A stretch of DNA of 61,643 nucleotides from JAMLIN01 sp964476625 (GTDB lineage: Bacteria; Pseudomonadota; Gammaproteobacteria; Burkholderiales; Burkholderiaceae_E), in the NCBI GenBank assembly GCA_964476625.1, contig CAYZBJ010000015.1, positions 1 to 61,643 on the forward strand. The letters run 5' to 3'. Both the position numbers and the translations under genes were made by a program. Below, in pieces: positions 1 through 9,694 of this stretch (positions are counted from its first letter, which is position 1; each line of letters opens with the position of its first letter). The notes beneath the pieces are model-generated. The model was not told where the DNA came from and did no database searches. It saw only the letters and a list, made by a program, of their open reading frames with translations.

Positions 1-2
1 GG

Positions 3-566
3 CTGGTCGACGGCGCCGCGATCATGAACCAGATCCCGCTGTGCCGTTGCTCCTACGGCCCCTACGCCAGGGCGATGATCCGGATCTGTCGCGAGGAATC
101 CTTCCACCAGCGCCAGGGCTTCGACCTGCTGCTCGCGATGATGCGCGGCACCGAGGCGCAACGACGGATGGTCCAGGAGGCGGTCGATCGCTGGTGGTGG
201 CCGGTGCTGATGATGTTCGGCCCGAGCGACGCCGAGTCGGCGCATTCGGCCGACTCGATGGCCTGGGGGATCAAGCGGATCTCCAACGACGATCTGCGCC
301 AGCGCTTCGTCGATGCCGCGGTGGCGCAGGCCGGCGTGCTCGGCGTCACACTGCCCGATCCGCAACTGCGCTGGAACGAGGACCGCGGCCACTACGACTT
401 CGGCGCGATCGACTGGGACGAGTTCAAGCGGGTCATCGCGGGGGACGGGCCCTGCAACCGGGAGCGACTCGCCGCGCGCCGGGCGGCCCACGAGGCCGGC
501 GCCTGGGTCCGCGAGGCCGCCGCCGAACATGCCCGCAAGCGCGCCGGCGGCCGGCGCGCCGCCTGA
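3..566 (+). CDS. paaA: 1,2-phenylacetyl-CoA epoxidase subunit PaaA (5' truncated)
   Basis: This is the C-terminal part (about 187 residues) of the catalytic di-iron subunit of phenylacetyl-CoA 1,2-epoxidase, the multicomponent oxygenase that turns phenylacetyl-CoA into the ring 1,2-epoxide. The frame is already open at the window edge, so the start lies outside. The stretch CREESFHQRQGFD holds the second ExxH iron-ligand motif of the family, followed by the conserved WWWPVLMMFGPSD block. The Arg/Ala-rich tail ends in AGGRRAA. paaB follows after 24 bases with a GGGAG ribosome site, so this is the head of a paaABCDE operon. Family assignment is secure; only the N-terminal half is missing. Confidence 0.95.
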   Translation: MVDGAAIMNQIPLCRCSYGPYARAMIRICREESFHQRQGFDLLLAMMRGTEAQRRMVQEAVDRWWWPVLMMFGPSDAESAHSADSMAWGIKRISNDDLRQRFVDAAVAQAGVLGVTLPDPQLRWNEDRGHYDFGAIDWDEFKRVIAGDGPCNRERLAARRAAHEAGAWVREAAAEHARKRAGGRRAA

Positions 567-590
567 ACCACCGACGCGAGGGAGCGAACG

Positions 591-893
591 ATGGACGACA
601 GCGCCAGCGATCGCGGCCAGTGGCCGCTCTGGGAAGTCTTCGTGCGCTCGCGCCAGGGGCTCGAGCACAAGCACTGCGGCAGCCTGCACGCGAGCGACGC
701 GCCGATGGCCCTGCGCCTGGCCCGCGACGTCTATACCCGCCGCGGCGAGGGCGTGAGCATCTGGGTCGTGCCTTCGGCGGCGATCGTCGCGTCCGCCCCT
801 GAGGACCAGGCGATGGACTTCGAACCCTTCGCCGACAAGATCTACCGCCACCCGACCTTCTACAAGCTGCCCGACGATGTCGATTACATGTAG
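591..893 (+). CDS. paaB: 1,2-phenylacetyl-CoA epoxidase subunit PaaB
   Basis: This small subunit of the phenylacetyl-CoA epoxidase complex is 100 residues, close to the usual 95 or so. PaaB has no known catalytic residues and is thought to bridge PaaAC units in the complex. The recognisable blocks are WPLWEVFVRSRQGLEHKHCG near the N-terminus and the tail YRHPTFYKLPDDVDYM, which is typical of the family. The ATG follows a GGGAG ribosome site by seven bases. The gene overlaps the proposed start of paaC by 17 bases, which suggests translational coupling. Confidence 0.96.
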   Translation: MDDSASDRGQWPLWEVFVRSRQGLEHKHCGSLHASDAPMALRLARDVYTRRGEGVSIWVVPSAAIVASAPEDQAMDFEPFADKIYRHPTFYKLPDDVDYM

Positions 894-1754
894 CTCGCCG
901 GCGCTGGCTGCGCCCGGGCAGGACGGCCCGCCGGCCCCCGCCTGGCATGTCGAGGCAGTGCTGCGGCTGGGCGACGACGCCCTGGTCCTCGGCCAGCGGC
1001 TCGCCGAATGGTGCGGCCACGGCCCGGTGCTCGAGGAAGAGCTCGCGATGGCGAACATCGGCCTGGACCTGTCGTCGCGTCCATACATGCAGACCTTGAT
1101 GGGCNNNNNNNNNNCCTGGACCTGCTCGGCCAGGCCCGGCTGCTGCTCTCGCATGCGGCCCGGCTCGAAGGCGCCGGTCGCGACGAGAACCGGCTTGCGT
1201 ACTTCCGTGACGAAGCGGCGTTCCGCAATCATTCGATCGTCGAGCTGCCCAACGGCCACGGGCCGCACGACGACTACGCAACGACGATCGTGCGCAACCT
1301 GCTGTGCTCGGCCCGCGCCATCGCACTTTGGCAGGCGCTGGGTGATTCGACCGACGCGACGCTGGCCGCGATCGCGGCGAAGGCGGCGCGCGAAGCGGCC
1401 GGACACTGGCGCCACGCCGCCGAGTGGACGGTGCGCTTCGGCGACGGCACCGAGGAGTCGCACCGGCGCGCCCAGGCGGCGCTCGAACGCCTCTGGCCCT
1501 ATACCCATGAATTCTGGGTCGACGATGCGGTCGATGTCGCGGCCCATCGCGCCGGGCTCGCCTGCCTGCCCTCGTCGCTGCAGGCCGCCTGGCGCGCGCG
1601 CATCGACCCGGCGCTCGAAGAGGCGGGACTCACCCGCCCGGCCGATTCGCGCTTCGTATCGGGCGGCAAGCAGGGGCGGCATACCGAGTATTTCGGCCTC
1701 CTGCTCGCGGAGATGCAGTCGCTCGCCCGCGCCCACCCCGGGGCCAGCTGGTGA
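877..1754 (+). CDS. paaC: 1,2-phenylacetyl-CoA epoxidase subunit PaaC (interrupted by scaffold gap)
   Basis: PaaC is the structural, non-catalytic ferritin-like partner of PaaA. The N-terminal part reads LRLGDDALVLGQRLAEWCGH...MANIGLDL in one frame. After the ten-N run at 1105-1114 the protein resumes as LDLLGQARLLLSHAARLEG in another frame and ends ...EMQSLARAHPGASW, all typical of PaaC. The bases CCTGGACCTG occur at both 1062-1071 and 1115-1124. Removing 1072-1124 (53 nt) joins ANIGLDL directly to LGQARLLL and gives an 825-nt frame of 274 residues. The apparent frameshift is therefore probably an assembly artefact. The start at 877 lies inside paaB; the 20-odd residues before HVEAVLRLGDD are longer than in E. 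coli PaaC, so the true start is less certain. Confidence 0.9.
1105..1114. other. Ten-N assembly gap inside paaC
   Basis: Exactly ten N. It is preceded by 33 bases (1072-1104) that do not encode any PaaC-like sequence and followed by a second copy of the ten bases that end the good left sequence. This looks like two overlapping contigs joined with a placeholder, the left one carrying an erroneous tail. Confidence 0.95.
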
Positions 1755-2302
1755 GTGCGCCACCCGGATCCGCCACGAAAGCACCCGCAACCGCAGCGGC
1801 GGCGGCGTCCGGGCGCATCGAACGACTGCGCGCGCGGGTCGGCGCGGTACCCGACCCCGAGATCCCGGTGCTCACGCTGGCCGATCTCGGCATCCTGCGC
1901 GATGTACGCGAGCAAGCCGGCCGCCTGGTGGTCGAGCTCACCCCAACCTTCTCGGGCTGCCCCGCCACCGCGGTGATCGCCGCCGATGTGCGCGCGGCGC
2001 TGGCGGACGAGGGCGAGCCGCAGGCCGATGTCCGGATCGTGCTGTCGCCGGCCTGGACGACCGACTGGATCGGGCCGCAGGCGCGCGAGAAGCTGCGCCG
2101 CCATGGCATCGCGCCGCCCGGCCGGGCCGCCGCGGCCGATGTCGCGGTGCTGCGTTTCGCTTCCTCGCCGGACGCGATCCGCTGCCCGCGCTGCGGCTCG
2201 GCTCGCACCGAGACCCTGTCGGCCTACGGTTCGACACCCTGCAAGTCCCTGTATCGCTGCCTCGCCTGCCGCGAGCCCTTCGACTGGTTCAAGACCCACT
2301 GA
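1751..2302 (+). CDS. paaD: Phenylacetate degradation protein PaaD (SufT/MIP18-like, zinc-binding)
   Basis: PaaD belongs to the MIP18/SufT-like family and is needed for a working phenylacetyl-CoA epoxidase, probably by helping to supply the iron-sulfur centre of the reductase. The start is a GTG at 1751 that overlaps the paaC stop in GTGA, the usual sign of coupling. After an Ala-rich N-terminal extension of about 20 residues comes the DUF59 core (PDPEIPVLTLADLGILRDV, TFSGCPAT, around residues 34-74). The C-terminus carries the paired cysteines CPRC (145/148) and CLAC (170/173) expected to bind zinc, and ends in FDWFKTH. Length 183 residues. Confidence 0.94.
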   Translation: MSAPPGSATKAPATAAAAASGRIERLRARVGAVPDPEIPVLTLADLGILRDVREQAGRLVVELTPTFSGCPATAVIAADVRAALADEGEPQADVRIVLSPAWTTDWIGPQAREKLRRHGIAPPGRAAAADVAVLRFASSPDAIRCPRCGSARTETLSAYGSTPCKSLYRCLACREPFDWFKTH

Positions 2303-2328
2303 GCGCAGGGCCGGGCCCGCCACCGACG

Positions 2329-3426
2329 ATGAGCACACCACGCTTCCACCGCCTGAGGATCCGGGAGGTCAGCCCCGAAACCGCCGATTCGGTGTCGGTC
2401 GCCTTCGAGGTCCCGCCGGCGCTGCGCGAGGACTATCGCTTCGTGCAGGGGCAGTTCCTGACCCTGCGCCACCTGTTCGACGGCGAGGATGTCCGCCGCG
2501 CCTATTCGGTCTGCGTCGGCACCGGCGACTACGACCGCAACGGTGAGCTGCGGGTCGCCATCAAGCGGGTCGCGGGCGGGCGCTTCTCGAACTGGGCCAA
2601 CGACGCGCTCGCGGCCGGCGACTCGATCGACGTGATGACGCCCGACGGCCGCTTCTTCGTGCCGCTCGACCCGGCGCGCGGGCGCCACTACCTCGGGATC
2701 GCCGGCGGCTCGGGCATCACCCCGATGCTCTCGCTGGTCGAGACCATCCTCGCCACCGAGGCGGCCAGCCGGTTCACCCTCGTCTACGGCAATCGCGATT
2801 GCGCCTCGATCATGTTTCTCGAGCGCATCGAAGCCCTGAAGAACCGCTACATGACCCGCTTCGCCCGGATCCATGTGCTGTCCGAGGAGGTCCACGAGAT
2901 TGCGCTGTTCCACGGCCTGCTCGACGAAACCCGCTGCGGCGAACTGCTCGACTCGCTGGCGCCGGCCGACGGTCTCGACCATGTCTTCGTCTGCGGACCG
3001 GAGCCGATGATGGCGGCGGCCGAAGCGGCGCTCGCCGCCCGCGGCGTCGGGCCGCAACGAATCTCGATCGAGCGCTTCGGCACGCCGGCGCCGCCCCCGG
3101 CGGCGCCCCCCGCCACCCCCGGGGCCGCGGCCGACGACGGACCCGCCGCGGAAGTCTCGATCCAGGTCGACGGCAAGGAGCGGCGCCTGCGGGTTCCGTT
3201 CGAGGGTCGCTCGATCCTCGATGCCGGTCTTGCCGCCGGAGCGTCGCTGCCCTACTCCTGCAAGGGTGGCGTGTGCTGCACCTGCCGCGCCAGGGTTCTC
3301 GAGGGCGAGGTGCGGATGGAGCGCAACTACACCCTCGAGGACTGGGAGATCGAACGCGGCTTCGTGCTCACCTGCCAGGCGCATCCGCTCACCCCGGTGG
3401 TGCGCCTGAGCTACGACGAGCGCTGA
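2329..3426 (+). CDS. paaE: 1,2-phenylacetyl-CoA epoxidase reductase subunit PaaE
   Basis: PaaE passes electrons from NADPH to the PaaA di-iron centre. Three domains are visible in 365 residues: a flavin-binding domain (about 1-110, with RAYSVC at 58-62), a NAD(P)-binding domain (about 115-250, GGSGITPM at 126-133 and CGPEPMM at 222-228), and a C-terminal plant-type [2Fe-2S] ferredoxin domain (about 275-365). The latter has YSCKGGVCCTC supplying Cys311, Cys316 and Cys319, and Cys349 as the fourth ligand. A Pro/Ala-rich linker (about 252-272) joins the reductase and ferredoxin parts. The ATG lies 26 bases after paaD with only a weak ribosome site. Confidence 0.96.
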   Translation: MSTPRFHRLRIREVSPETADSVSVAFEVPPALREDYRFVQGQFLTLRHLFDGEDVRRAYSVCVGTGDYDRNGELRVAIKRVAGGRFSNWANDALAAGDSIDVMTPDGRFFVPLDPARGRHYLGIAGGSGITPMLSLVETILATEAASRFTLVYGNRDCASIMFLERIEALKNRYMTRFARIHVLSEEVHEIALFHGLLDETRCGELLDSLAPADGLDHVFVCGPEPMMAAAEAALAARGVGPQRISIERFGTPAPPPAAPPATPGAAADDGPAAEVSIQVDGKERRLRVPFEGRSILDAGLAAGASLPYSCKGGVCCTCRARVLEGEVRMERNYTLEDWEIERGFVLTCQAHPLTPVVRLSYDER

Positions 3427-3451
3427 CGGGCCCGACGGCAGCCCGCGACCC

Positions 3452-4117
3452 ATGGCCCGGCCCAGAGCCCCCGACCACGATGCGCAACGCCAGCGCATCC
3501 TCGATGCCGCCGTCCACGCCTTCTCGCAATCGGGCTACGCGAACGCGTCGATGTCGCGCCTCGCCGCCGCCTGCCGGACATCGAAGGCGGGTCTCTACCA
3601 CTACTTCCCGAACAAGGAAGCGCTCCTGTTCGAGGCGCTCGACCGCTATACCCGCAAGCTGCTCGACATTGCCGACCGGACACTGGCGGCCGAACCGCCG
3701 GGCGAGCCGGCGCTGCGCGCGCTGGTGCGCGCGCTGATGCTGGAATACCGGCATTCGCACGCCGTCCATGTCTCGCTGCTGCAGGACGTGAAGTACCTCG
3801 GGCAGGCGCAGGCGGACCGGATCCGCGAGCAGGAGCGGCGCATCGTCCTGCGTTTCGCCGCCGCCCTCGACGCCGCCGCGCCCCGCGCCATGGCAGGCCC
3901 GCGACGCAAGCCGCTGGTGATGGCGATGCTCGGCAGCCTGAACTTCACCTTCGCCTGGCTACGACCGGACGGCGCGATGGGCCCGGAGGAATACGCCGAC
4001 ATGGTGGTCGACCTCTGGCTCGACGGGCTGCGCCGGGAGGGACACGAAGAAGGGCGCGAAGGACGCGCCGGGGCCCGGCCGGGATGGACCGGAGTCGAGG
4101 GGCGGGAATACCCTTGA
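3452..4117 (+). CDS. paaR: TetR family regulator, PaaR-like
   Basis: A 221-residue TetR-type repressor. The N-terminal helix-turn-helix is clear (about residues 12-58: RILDAAVHAFSQSGYANASM, then KAGLYHYFPNKEALL). The C-terminal ligand domain has no sequence signature that names the ligand. It sits 25 bases after paaE in the same direction. In several betaproteobacteria a TetR protein next to the paa genes represses them and is released by phenylacetyl-CoA, and position suggests the same here. The last 25 residues (EGHEEGREGRAGARPGWTGV) look unstructured. TetR identity is certain; the PaaR role is inferred from position. Confidence 0.85.
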   Translation: MARPRAPDHDAQRQRILDAAVHAFSQSGYANASMSRLAAACRTSKAGLYHYFPNKEALLFEALDRYTRKLLDIADRTLAAEPPGEPALRALVRALMLEYRHSHAVHVSLLQDVKYLGQAQADRIREQERRIVLRFAAALDAAAPRAMAGPRRKPLVMAMLGSLNFTFAWLRPDGAMGPEEYADMVVDLWLDGLRREGHEEGREGRAGARPGWTGVEGREYP

Positions 4118-4143
4118 GGAAACGAGCGGACGAGAGGACGACG

Positions 4144-5274
<1,131 letters not shown>

Positions 5275-5301
5275 TCCCGGGGCCTGCGGGCCCGCGGGCC
5301 C

Positions 5302-5328
5302 GCCAACGCGAGCCGAGCTTGCGTTGGC
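5302..5328. terminator. Hairpin between convergent hppD and lipoprotein gene
   Basis: GCCAACGCGAGC pairs with GCTTGCGTTGGC across a three-base loop (12 base pairs, one G-T). It lies between two convergent genes. No T-run follows, so termination is inferred from position and stem strength. Confidence 0.5.
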
Positions 5329-5361
5329 CGCCCGCTCGGGGGACGGCCGGCGCCCGCCGTA

Positions 5362-6882
5362 TTAGCGTCGGCCGCCGCAGTCGAGCGGATCGATCCGCGG
5401 CGTCGCCGCCAGCAACTGGCAGTCGCAGCCGGCGCTCTCGCGGCAGGCCGCCAGGGCCTGCGCCCGCGCGGCCTCCTCGGTCTCGCCGCAGGCGAGCCAG
5501 GCCCAGTCGTGGTCGTTGCGCCCGGCGACCGCCGACGCCTGTCCGACCGGGCAGCCGCCGAGGTCGACGCAGCGCCCGCCACCGCGCGAGCAGTCGCGGC
5601 GCGCCGCGCTGCGCGCCCGGGCCTGCGAGCAGACCGCCGGCAGGCCCGGCGAATACACGATGCCGCGCCTGGAGTCGAGGACGTTCCAGTCGCCGGCGCC
5701 GCGCACGACCGGGCCGGCGCGCTTGCGGTCCTTCGGCCGCGAGTCGCGGGCCGTGCAGGCCCCCGCCTGGTCCTCGAGCCGGAGCACTGCGCGGGTCTGG
5801 CCGCTCGACGGCAGGCGGCTGCGCTCGCCGGCGTTGGTGAGCAGTTCCCAGGCGCCGCGCTGCGACAGCCGGCCGGCGGGCGGCGGCTGCCAGGCGGGTC
5901 CGCGGATGCCGAACTCCTCGCAACGGATGACGACGCGGCCGGTCGCGCGATCGGTGGTGCTGCAATAGGCGGCGAAGCGCGGCGCGAGTACCAGGATGGA
6001 CACCGCCCCACGCCAGGCATCCCAGGCGACGTAGGTATCGGGCAGGGGCGCGAGCGAGCCGTCGCGAACGTCGTAGCGCAGCAGTGCGCCGGTGTGGTCG
6101 GCGTGGAAACGCAGGGCCGACCAGATCCAGGGATCGCGGCTGCCATCCGCCCGCTCGACGCTGTCGGGCGCCGGCATCTCTTCGCCAAGGGGCAGCCAGG
6201 TGCCACCGAAGAGCCAGTGGGGCGCACCGGTTCGGCCGGCCGCGGTGACCCGCGCCTGCCAGTCATCGCGGCGGGCGCGCTCGGCCCGGGCGATCGGGCG
6301 CTTGCCACCGGTGGCCGCGGGCTCCGCCGGGGTCGCCTCGAGTGAAGGCAGCCAGCGCACCGGCGTCACCGGCTCGATGAGCGCTGCGGCAGCGGCCGGG
6401 CTGCCGCGGCGCATCGCCGTGATCATCGGGTCGTCGCGCCGGTCGCGCACATAGTCGATCGCGCTGCGGCCAGTGAAGTCCGGCTGCTCGGCGTCGGCGC
6501 CGGCCTCGAGCAGCAGGGCGATCACCGCCGGGCCACGCTCGACGGGCGTATCGGTCGCAGCCCGCATGAGCGCCGTGGTCCCGCCATCGTCGATCGGTTC
6601 GTTCACCGGATGGGCGCCGAGGAAGCGGCGGATCGCGGCGATCTCGCCGTGGCGCACGCTCAGGTCGAGACCGAGCGCCGGGCCGAGTACGCCCGAATGC
6701 TGGTCGGCAAGCCGCTCGGCATCATCGACCCGGCCCTCGACGATCGCCCGTCGGAGTTCCTCGCGGCGATCGGCGACCCAGTGCGGGTTCGGCCCCGCAC
6801 AAGCGCCCAGCAGGCTGGCAAGCAACAGCAGGAGGAGGAGATGGGCAGGGGAAAGATGGCCGGGTTGGGTCGTGTGCTGCAT
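5362..6882 (-). CDS. Ankyrin-repeat lipoprotein with Cys-rich C-terminal domain
   Basis: Hypothetical envelope protein of 506 residues. An N-terminal hydrophobic run ends in the lipobox LLGAC (Cys28), so it should be lipid-anchored. Residues of about 60-165 contain ankyrin-like repeats (GGTTALMRAATD, VIALLLEAGADAEQPDFTGRSAIDYV), a fold used for protein contacts. The last 130 residues are rich in cysteine (CVDLGGCPVGQAS, CGETEEAARAQALAACRES, CDCQLLAA) and resemble the DUF4189 style of secreted domain that may form disulfides. It stands alone, convergent with hppD. The ankyrin and lipoprotein parts are well supported; the function is unknown. Confidence 0.85.
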   Translation of the reverse strand: MQHTTQPGHLSPAHLLLLLLLASLLGACAGPNPHWVADRREELRRAIVEGRVDDAERLADQHSGVLGPALGLDLSVRHGEIAAIRRFLGAHPVNEPIDDGGTTALMRAATDTPVERGPAVIALLLEAGADAEQPDFTGRSAIDYVRDRRDDPMITAMRRGSPAAAAALIEPVTPVRWLPSLEATPAEPAATGGKRPIARAERARRDDWQARVTAAGRTGAPHWLFGGTWLPLGEEMPAPDSVERADGSRDPWIWSALRFHADHTGALLRYDVRDGSLAPLPDTYVAWDAWRGAVSILVLAPRFAAYCSTTDRATGRVVIRCEEFGIRGPAWQPPPAGRLSQRGAWELLTNAGERSRLPSSGQTRAVLRLEDQAGACTARDSRPKDRKRAGPVVRGAGDWNVLDSRRGIVYSPGLPAVCSQARARSAARRDCSRGGGRCVDLGGCPVGQASAVAGRNDHDWAWLACGETEEAARAQALAACRESAGCDCQLLAATPRIDPLDCGGRR

Positions 6883-7081
6883 ATCCCTGTCATTGTCGGG
6901 CCCGAATCACGGCCGCGCCGCCGGGCAATCGGATCCGGGTCGCCCCGGGCGGAAGCACCACGATAGACCGCAGTCCCTCCCTGCGGACCCTATCGACCGA
7001 CGGACGGACCGTCGTTCCCGGTATCCGGGGCTCGAGCACCCGATGTCGCCGTCGGCCAGCAAGACCGCGGCCCGCAACCTG

Positions 7082-8398
7082 TCAGCCCTTCGCGGCGGCG
7101 GCGAGGGAACGGTCGAGATCCCAGAGCAGGTCGTCGATCGACTCCAGTCCGACCGAGAGCCGGACCATGTCCGGTCGCACGCCGGCGGCGGCCTGCTGGG
7201 CTTCGTCGAGCTGGCGATGGGTGGTCGAGGCCGGATGGATGATGAGGGTGCGGGCGTCGCCCACGTTGGCGAGATGGCTCATGAAGGTCGCCGCCTCGAT
7301 GAAGCGCTCGCCGGCCGCCTGCGCGGCGGCGGCGCCCGAGCGGCCGGCGGCCGGACGCACCCCGAAACTGAGGATGCCGCCGGCGCCGCGCGGCATCAGG
7401 CGTCGCGCGAGCGCATGGTAGGGGCTCGACGGCAGGCCGGGGTAGTTGACCCAGGCCACCTGCGGATGCGCCTCGAGGAACTCGGCGACCCGCTGCGCGT
7501 TGGCCACGTGGCGGTCCATCCGCACCGGCAGGGTCTCGATGCCCTGGAGCAGCATCCAGGCCGCGATCGGGCTCAGGGTGGGCCCGAGGGTCCGCATGGT
7601 CTCCATGCGGGCCTTCATGGTGAAGCCGAAATCGCCGAAGGTCTCGTAGAAGCGCACCCCGTGGTAGCCCTCGCTCGGCTCGGTCATCTGCGGGAACCGG
7701 CCGTTGTCCCAGGGGAAGCGGCCCGATTCGACGAGCACGCCACCCATGGTCGTGCCGTGGCCGCCGAGGTACTTGGTCACCGAATGGACGACGATGTCGG
7801 CGCCGGCCTCGATCGGACGGCACAGGTAGGGCGAGGCCAGCGTGTTATCGACCACCAGCGGCACGCCGTGCGCATGGGCGACGGCGGCAACCGCCTCGAT
7901 GTCGAGCACGTTCAGGCGCGGATTGGCGATCGTCTCGGCGAACACCGCGCGGGTGTTCGGGCGCATCGCGGCGGCGAAGTTGGCGGGATCGTCGGGCTCG
8001 ACGAAGGTGCATTCGATCCCGAAGCCGGCGAAAGTCACCGAGAACTGGGAGTAGGAGCCGCCGTACAGGGTATTGGCGGCTACCAGGTGATCGCCGCTGC
8101 GCAGCAAGGTCAGCAGGGCGAGCATCTCGGCGGCCATGCCGCTGGCGGCGGCGAGCGCCGCGCGACCGCCTTCGAGCGCGGCGATCCGCTCCTCGAGGAC
8201 GGCGACGGTCGGATTGGAGATCCGCGAATAGACGTTGCCGAAAGTCTGCAGGTTGAACAGGCTTGCGGCATGTTCGGCCGAATCGAAGACGAAGGATGTC
8301 GTCTGGTAGATCGGCACCGCCCGCGCGCCGGTGGCCGGATCGGGGATCTGCCCGGCGTGCAGGCAAAGGGTCTCGATATCGAACTGACGATCGCTCAC
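7082..8398 (-). CDS. metY: O-acetylhomoserine aminocarboxypropyltransferase (sulfhydrylase)
   Basis: A PLP enzyme of the Cys/Met metabolism family, 438 residues. MetY makes homocysteine (or methionine, with methanethiol) from O-acetylhomoserine and sulfide. Family blocks are ETLCLHAGQIPDPATGARAVPIYQTTSF at the N-terminus, YSRISNPT, VVDNTLASPYLCRP, and the PLP-lysine Lys209 in HSVTKYLGGHGT. The start is a GTG at 8398, chosen because GGAGG lies six bases upstream and because the protein then begins at the family's usual place. An upstream in-frame ATG at 8455 has no such site. It is transcribed away from the small secreted protein at 8493. Confidence 0.94.
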   Translation of the reverse strand: MSDRQFDIETLCLHAGQIPDPATGARAVPIYQTTSFVFDSAEHAASLFNLQTFGNVYSRISNPTVAVLEERIAALEGGRAALAAASGMAAEMLALLTLLRSGDHLVAANTLYGGSYSQFSVTFAGFGIECTFVEPDDPANFAAAMRPNTRAVFAETIANPRLNVLDIEAVAAVAHAHGVPLVVDNTLASPYLCRPIEAGADIVVHSVTKYLGGHGTTMGGVLVESGRFPWDNGRFPQMTEPSEGYHGVRFYETFGDFGFTMKARMETMRTLGPTLSPIAAWMLLQGIETLPVRMDRHVANAQRVAEFLEAHPQVAWVNYPGLPSSPYHALARRLMPRGAGGILSFGVRPAAGRSGAAAAQAAGERFIEAATFMSHLANVGDARTLIIHPASTTHRQLDEAQQAAAGVRPDMVRLSVGLESIDDLLWDLDRSLAAAAKG

Positions 8399-8492
8399 GG
8401 CGCCTCCGTAGTCTGGAGCGGCCCGCGAGGGCCGGTCCCGTTGCGAGGCTAGCACACCGCCACGGCAGCCCCGGGCACCCTACAATCGGCGC

Positions 8493-8984
8493 ATGGATGC
8501 GATCCGATCCGCGGCCGGCGCCGCGCTGCTGGCGACCCTGGTCCTGCTGGTGCCGCCGATCGATGCCGTCGCTCGAGCCGGGGAACCGCCGCGCCCCGAT
8601 GCCGGTGAGCGAGCGCGCCCCGAACTCGAGCGCGAAGCGCTGTTGCGATGCGTGGCCGACGAACGCGAATCACGCGCACTGCTCGAACGGTATCGGCAGG
8701 AAAGCGAAGCCGTCTCGGCATCCGGCCATGCCCTCGATACGCAGCGCCGCGAACTCGCGGCACTGCGCGCTTCGGTCGATCCGCTCGACGCCGCCGCCGT
8801 CGAGCGCTACAACACCCGGGCCGCCGGGATCGATGCCGAGGTCCGGCGCCACAATGCCGGGCTCGCCTCGCTCGAGGCCAGCCGCCGTGCGCAGCAGGCG
8901 GTGGCGCAGCGCTACAACGCGAACTGCGGTGGGCGCCACTACCAGCCGAACGCGCTCCGGCCGGCGCCCGAGCCAACGAAGTAG
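8493..8984 (+). CDS. Small secreted protein with coiled-coil character, unknown function
   Basis: A 163-residue protein I do not recognise. The first 28 or so residues form a signal peptide (hydrophobic run ALLATLVLLVPPIDAVA). The mature part is highly charged and heptad-like (ERESRALLERYRQESEAVS, DTQRRELAALRASVD, DAEVRRHNAGLASLEASRR), suggesting a helical, probably coiled-coil, periplasmic protein. It has two cysteines (in LLRCVAD and NANCGG). The codon bias looks like that of its neighbours. It is divergent from metY and convergent with the gene at 9041. Confidence 0.75.
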   Translation: MDAIRSAAGAALLATLVLLVPPIDAVARAGEPPRPDAGERARPELEREALLRCVADERESRALLERYRQESEAVSASGHALDTQRRELAALRASVDPLDAAAVERYNTRAAGIDAEVRRHNAGLASLEASRRAQQAVAQRYNANCGGRHYQPNALRPAPEPTK

Positions 8985-9005
8985 CGAAGTAGCCGAAGCC
9001 CGGCC

Positions 9006-9036
9006 CGCGGGTCCGGACGGTCCGGCAGGACCCGCG
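9006..9036. terminator. Hairpin between convergent genes
   Basis: CGCGGGTCC (9006-9014) pairs perfectly with GGACCCGCG (9028-9036) across 13 bases, in the 56-base space between two convergent genes. There is no T-run. Confidence 0.5.
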
Positions 9037-9040
9037 AACC

Positions 9041-9514
9041 TCAGTAAGGCAGCACCCGGGGGCGCCGGGCGGAGATCACGCCGGTATTCACGCCGACCCA
9101 GTTCAGTCCGCCGAACAGCCGGCCGTGCTCGATCTTGACGCAGCGATCCATGATCGAATCGAGGCCGGCCTCGCGCGCCATCGCATCGGCGCGGGCGTTG
9201 TCGACACCGAGCTGCTGCCACAGGCAGCGGGCGCCGGCATCGATCGCCTGCCGCGCGATCGGCTCGACGTCGGCCGGTCGCCGGAACACGTCGACCATGT
9301 CGATCGGCACCGGAATGTCGGCCAGCGAGGGATAGCAGGTCTGGCCGAGGATCTCCGGATAGCGGGGATTGACCGGAATGATCCGGTAGCCGTGCTCCTG
9401 CATGTACTTGGCAGCGAAGTAGCTGGGCCGATACCAGTCGGCCGACAGGCCCACCACGGCAATGCTGCGACATTCGGAAAGAACCCGGCGCAGGGTCTCG
9501 ATATCGGCTGTCAT
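9041..9514 (-). CDS. CoA-binding protein (YccU-like)
   Basis: A 157-residue single-domain protein of the CoA-binding Rossmann family (succinyl-CoA synthetase alpha-like domain). Characteristic segments are SIAVVGLSADWYRPSYFAAKYM (nucleotide-binding loop), GYRIIPVNPRYPEILGQ, DMVDVFRRPADV and CLWQQLGVDN. Proteins of this family are common and their cellular role is poorly known. The ATG at 9514 is the conventional start. No operon partners: it is convergent with the gene before it and divergent from phaM. Confidence 0.9.
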   Translation of the reverse strand: MTADIETLRRVLSECRSIAVVGLSADWYRPSYFAAKYMQEHGYRIIPVNPRYPEILGQTCYPSLADIPVPIDMVDVFRRPADVEPIARQAIDAGARCLWQQLGVDNARADAMAREAGLDSIMDRCVKIEHGRLFGGLNWVGVNTGVISARRPRVLPY

Positions 9515-9694
9515 GCGCTCGTCGTTTCGTCTCGTGCGTGTACCGGACTCCCGAGCATATACCGCCACGGGGTTCGAGCGGGTCCGTGAGACGAGATCGC
9601 GACGACCCGGCCATTCGTCGAGCCGGGCCTTCGAGCTTCTGCTATCGTCGGAGCTTGAGCCCCTCCCGCCAGTAGCGAAAGCGAGGAAAGCAGC

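Noticed and set aside
877..3426. One continuous frame joining the PaaC N-terminus to all of PaaE
   Set aside because: It exists only because the ten-N joint shifts paaC out of frame; the middle encodes nonsense in this frame while PaaC and PaaD are intact in others.
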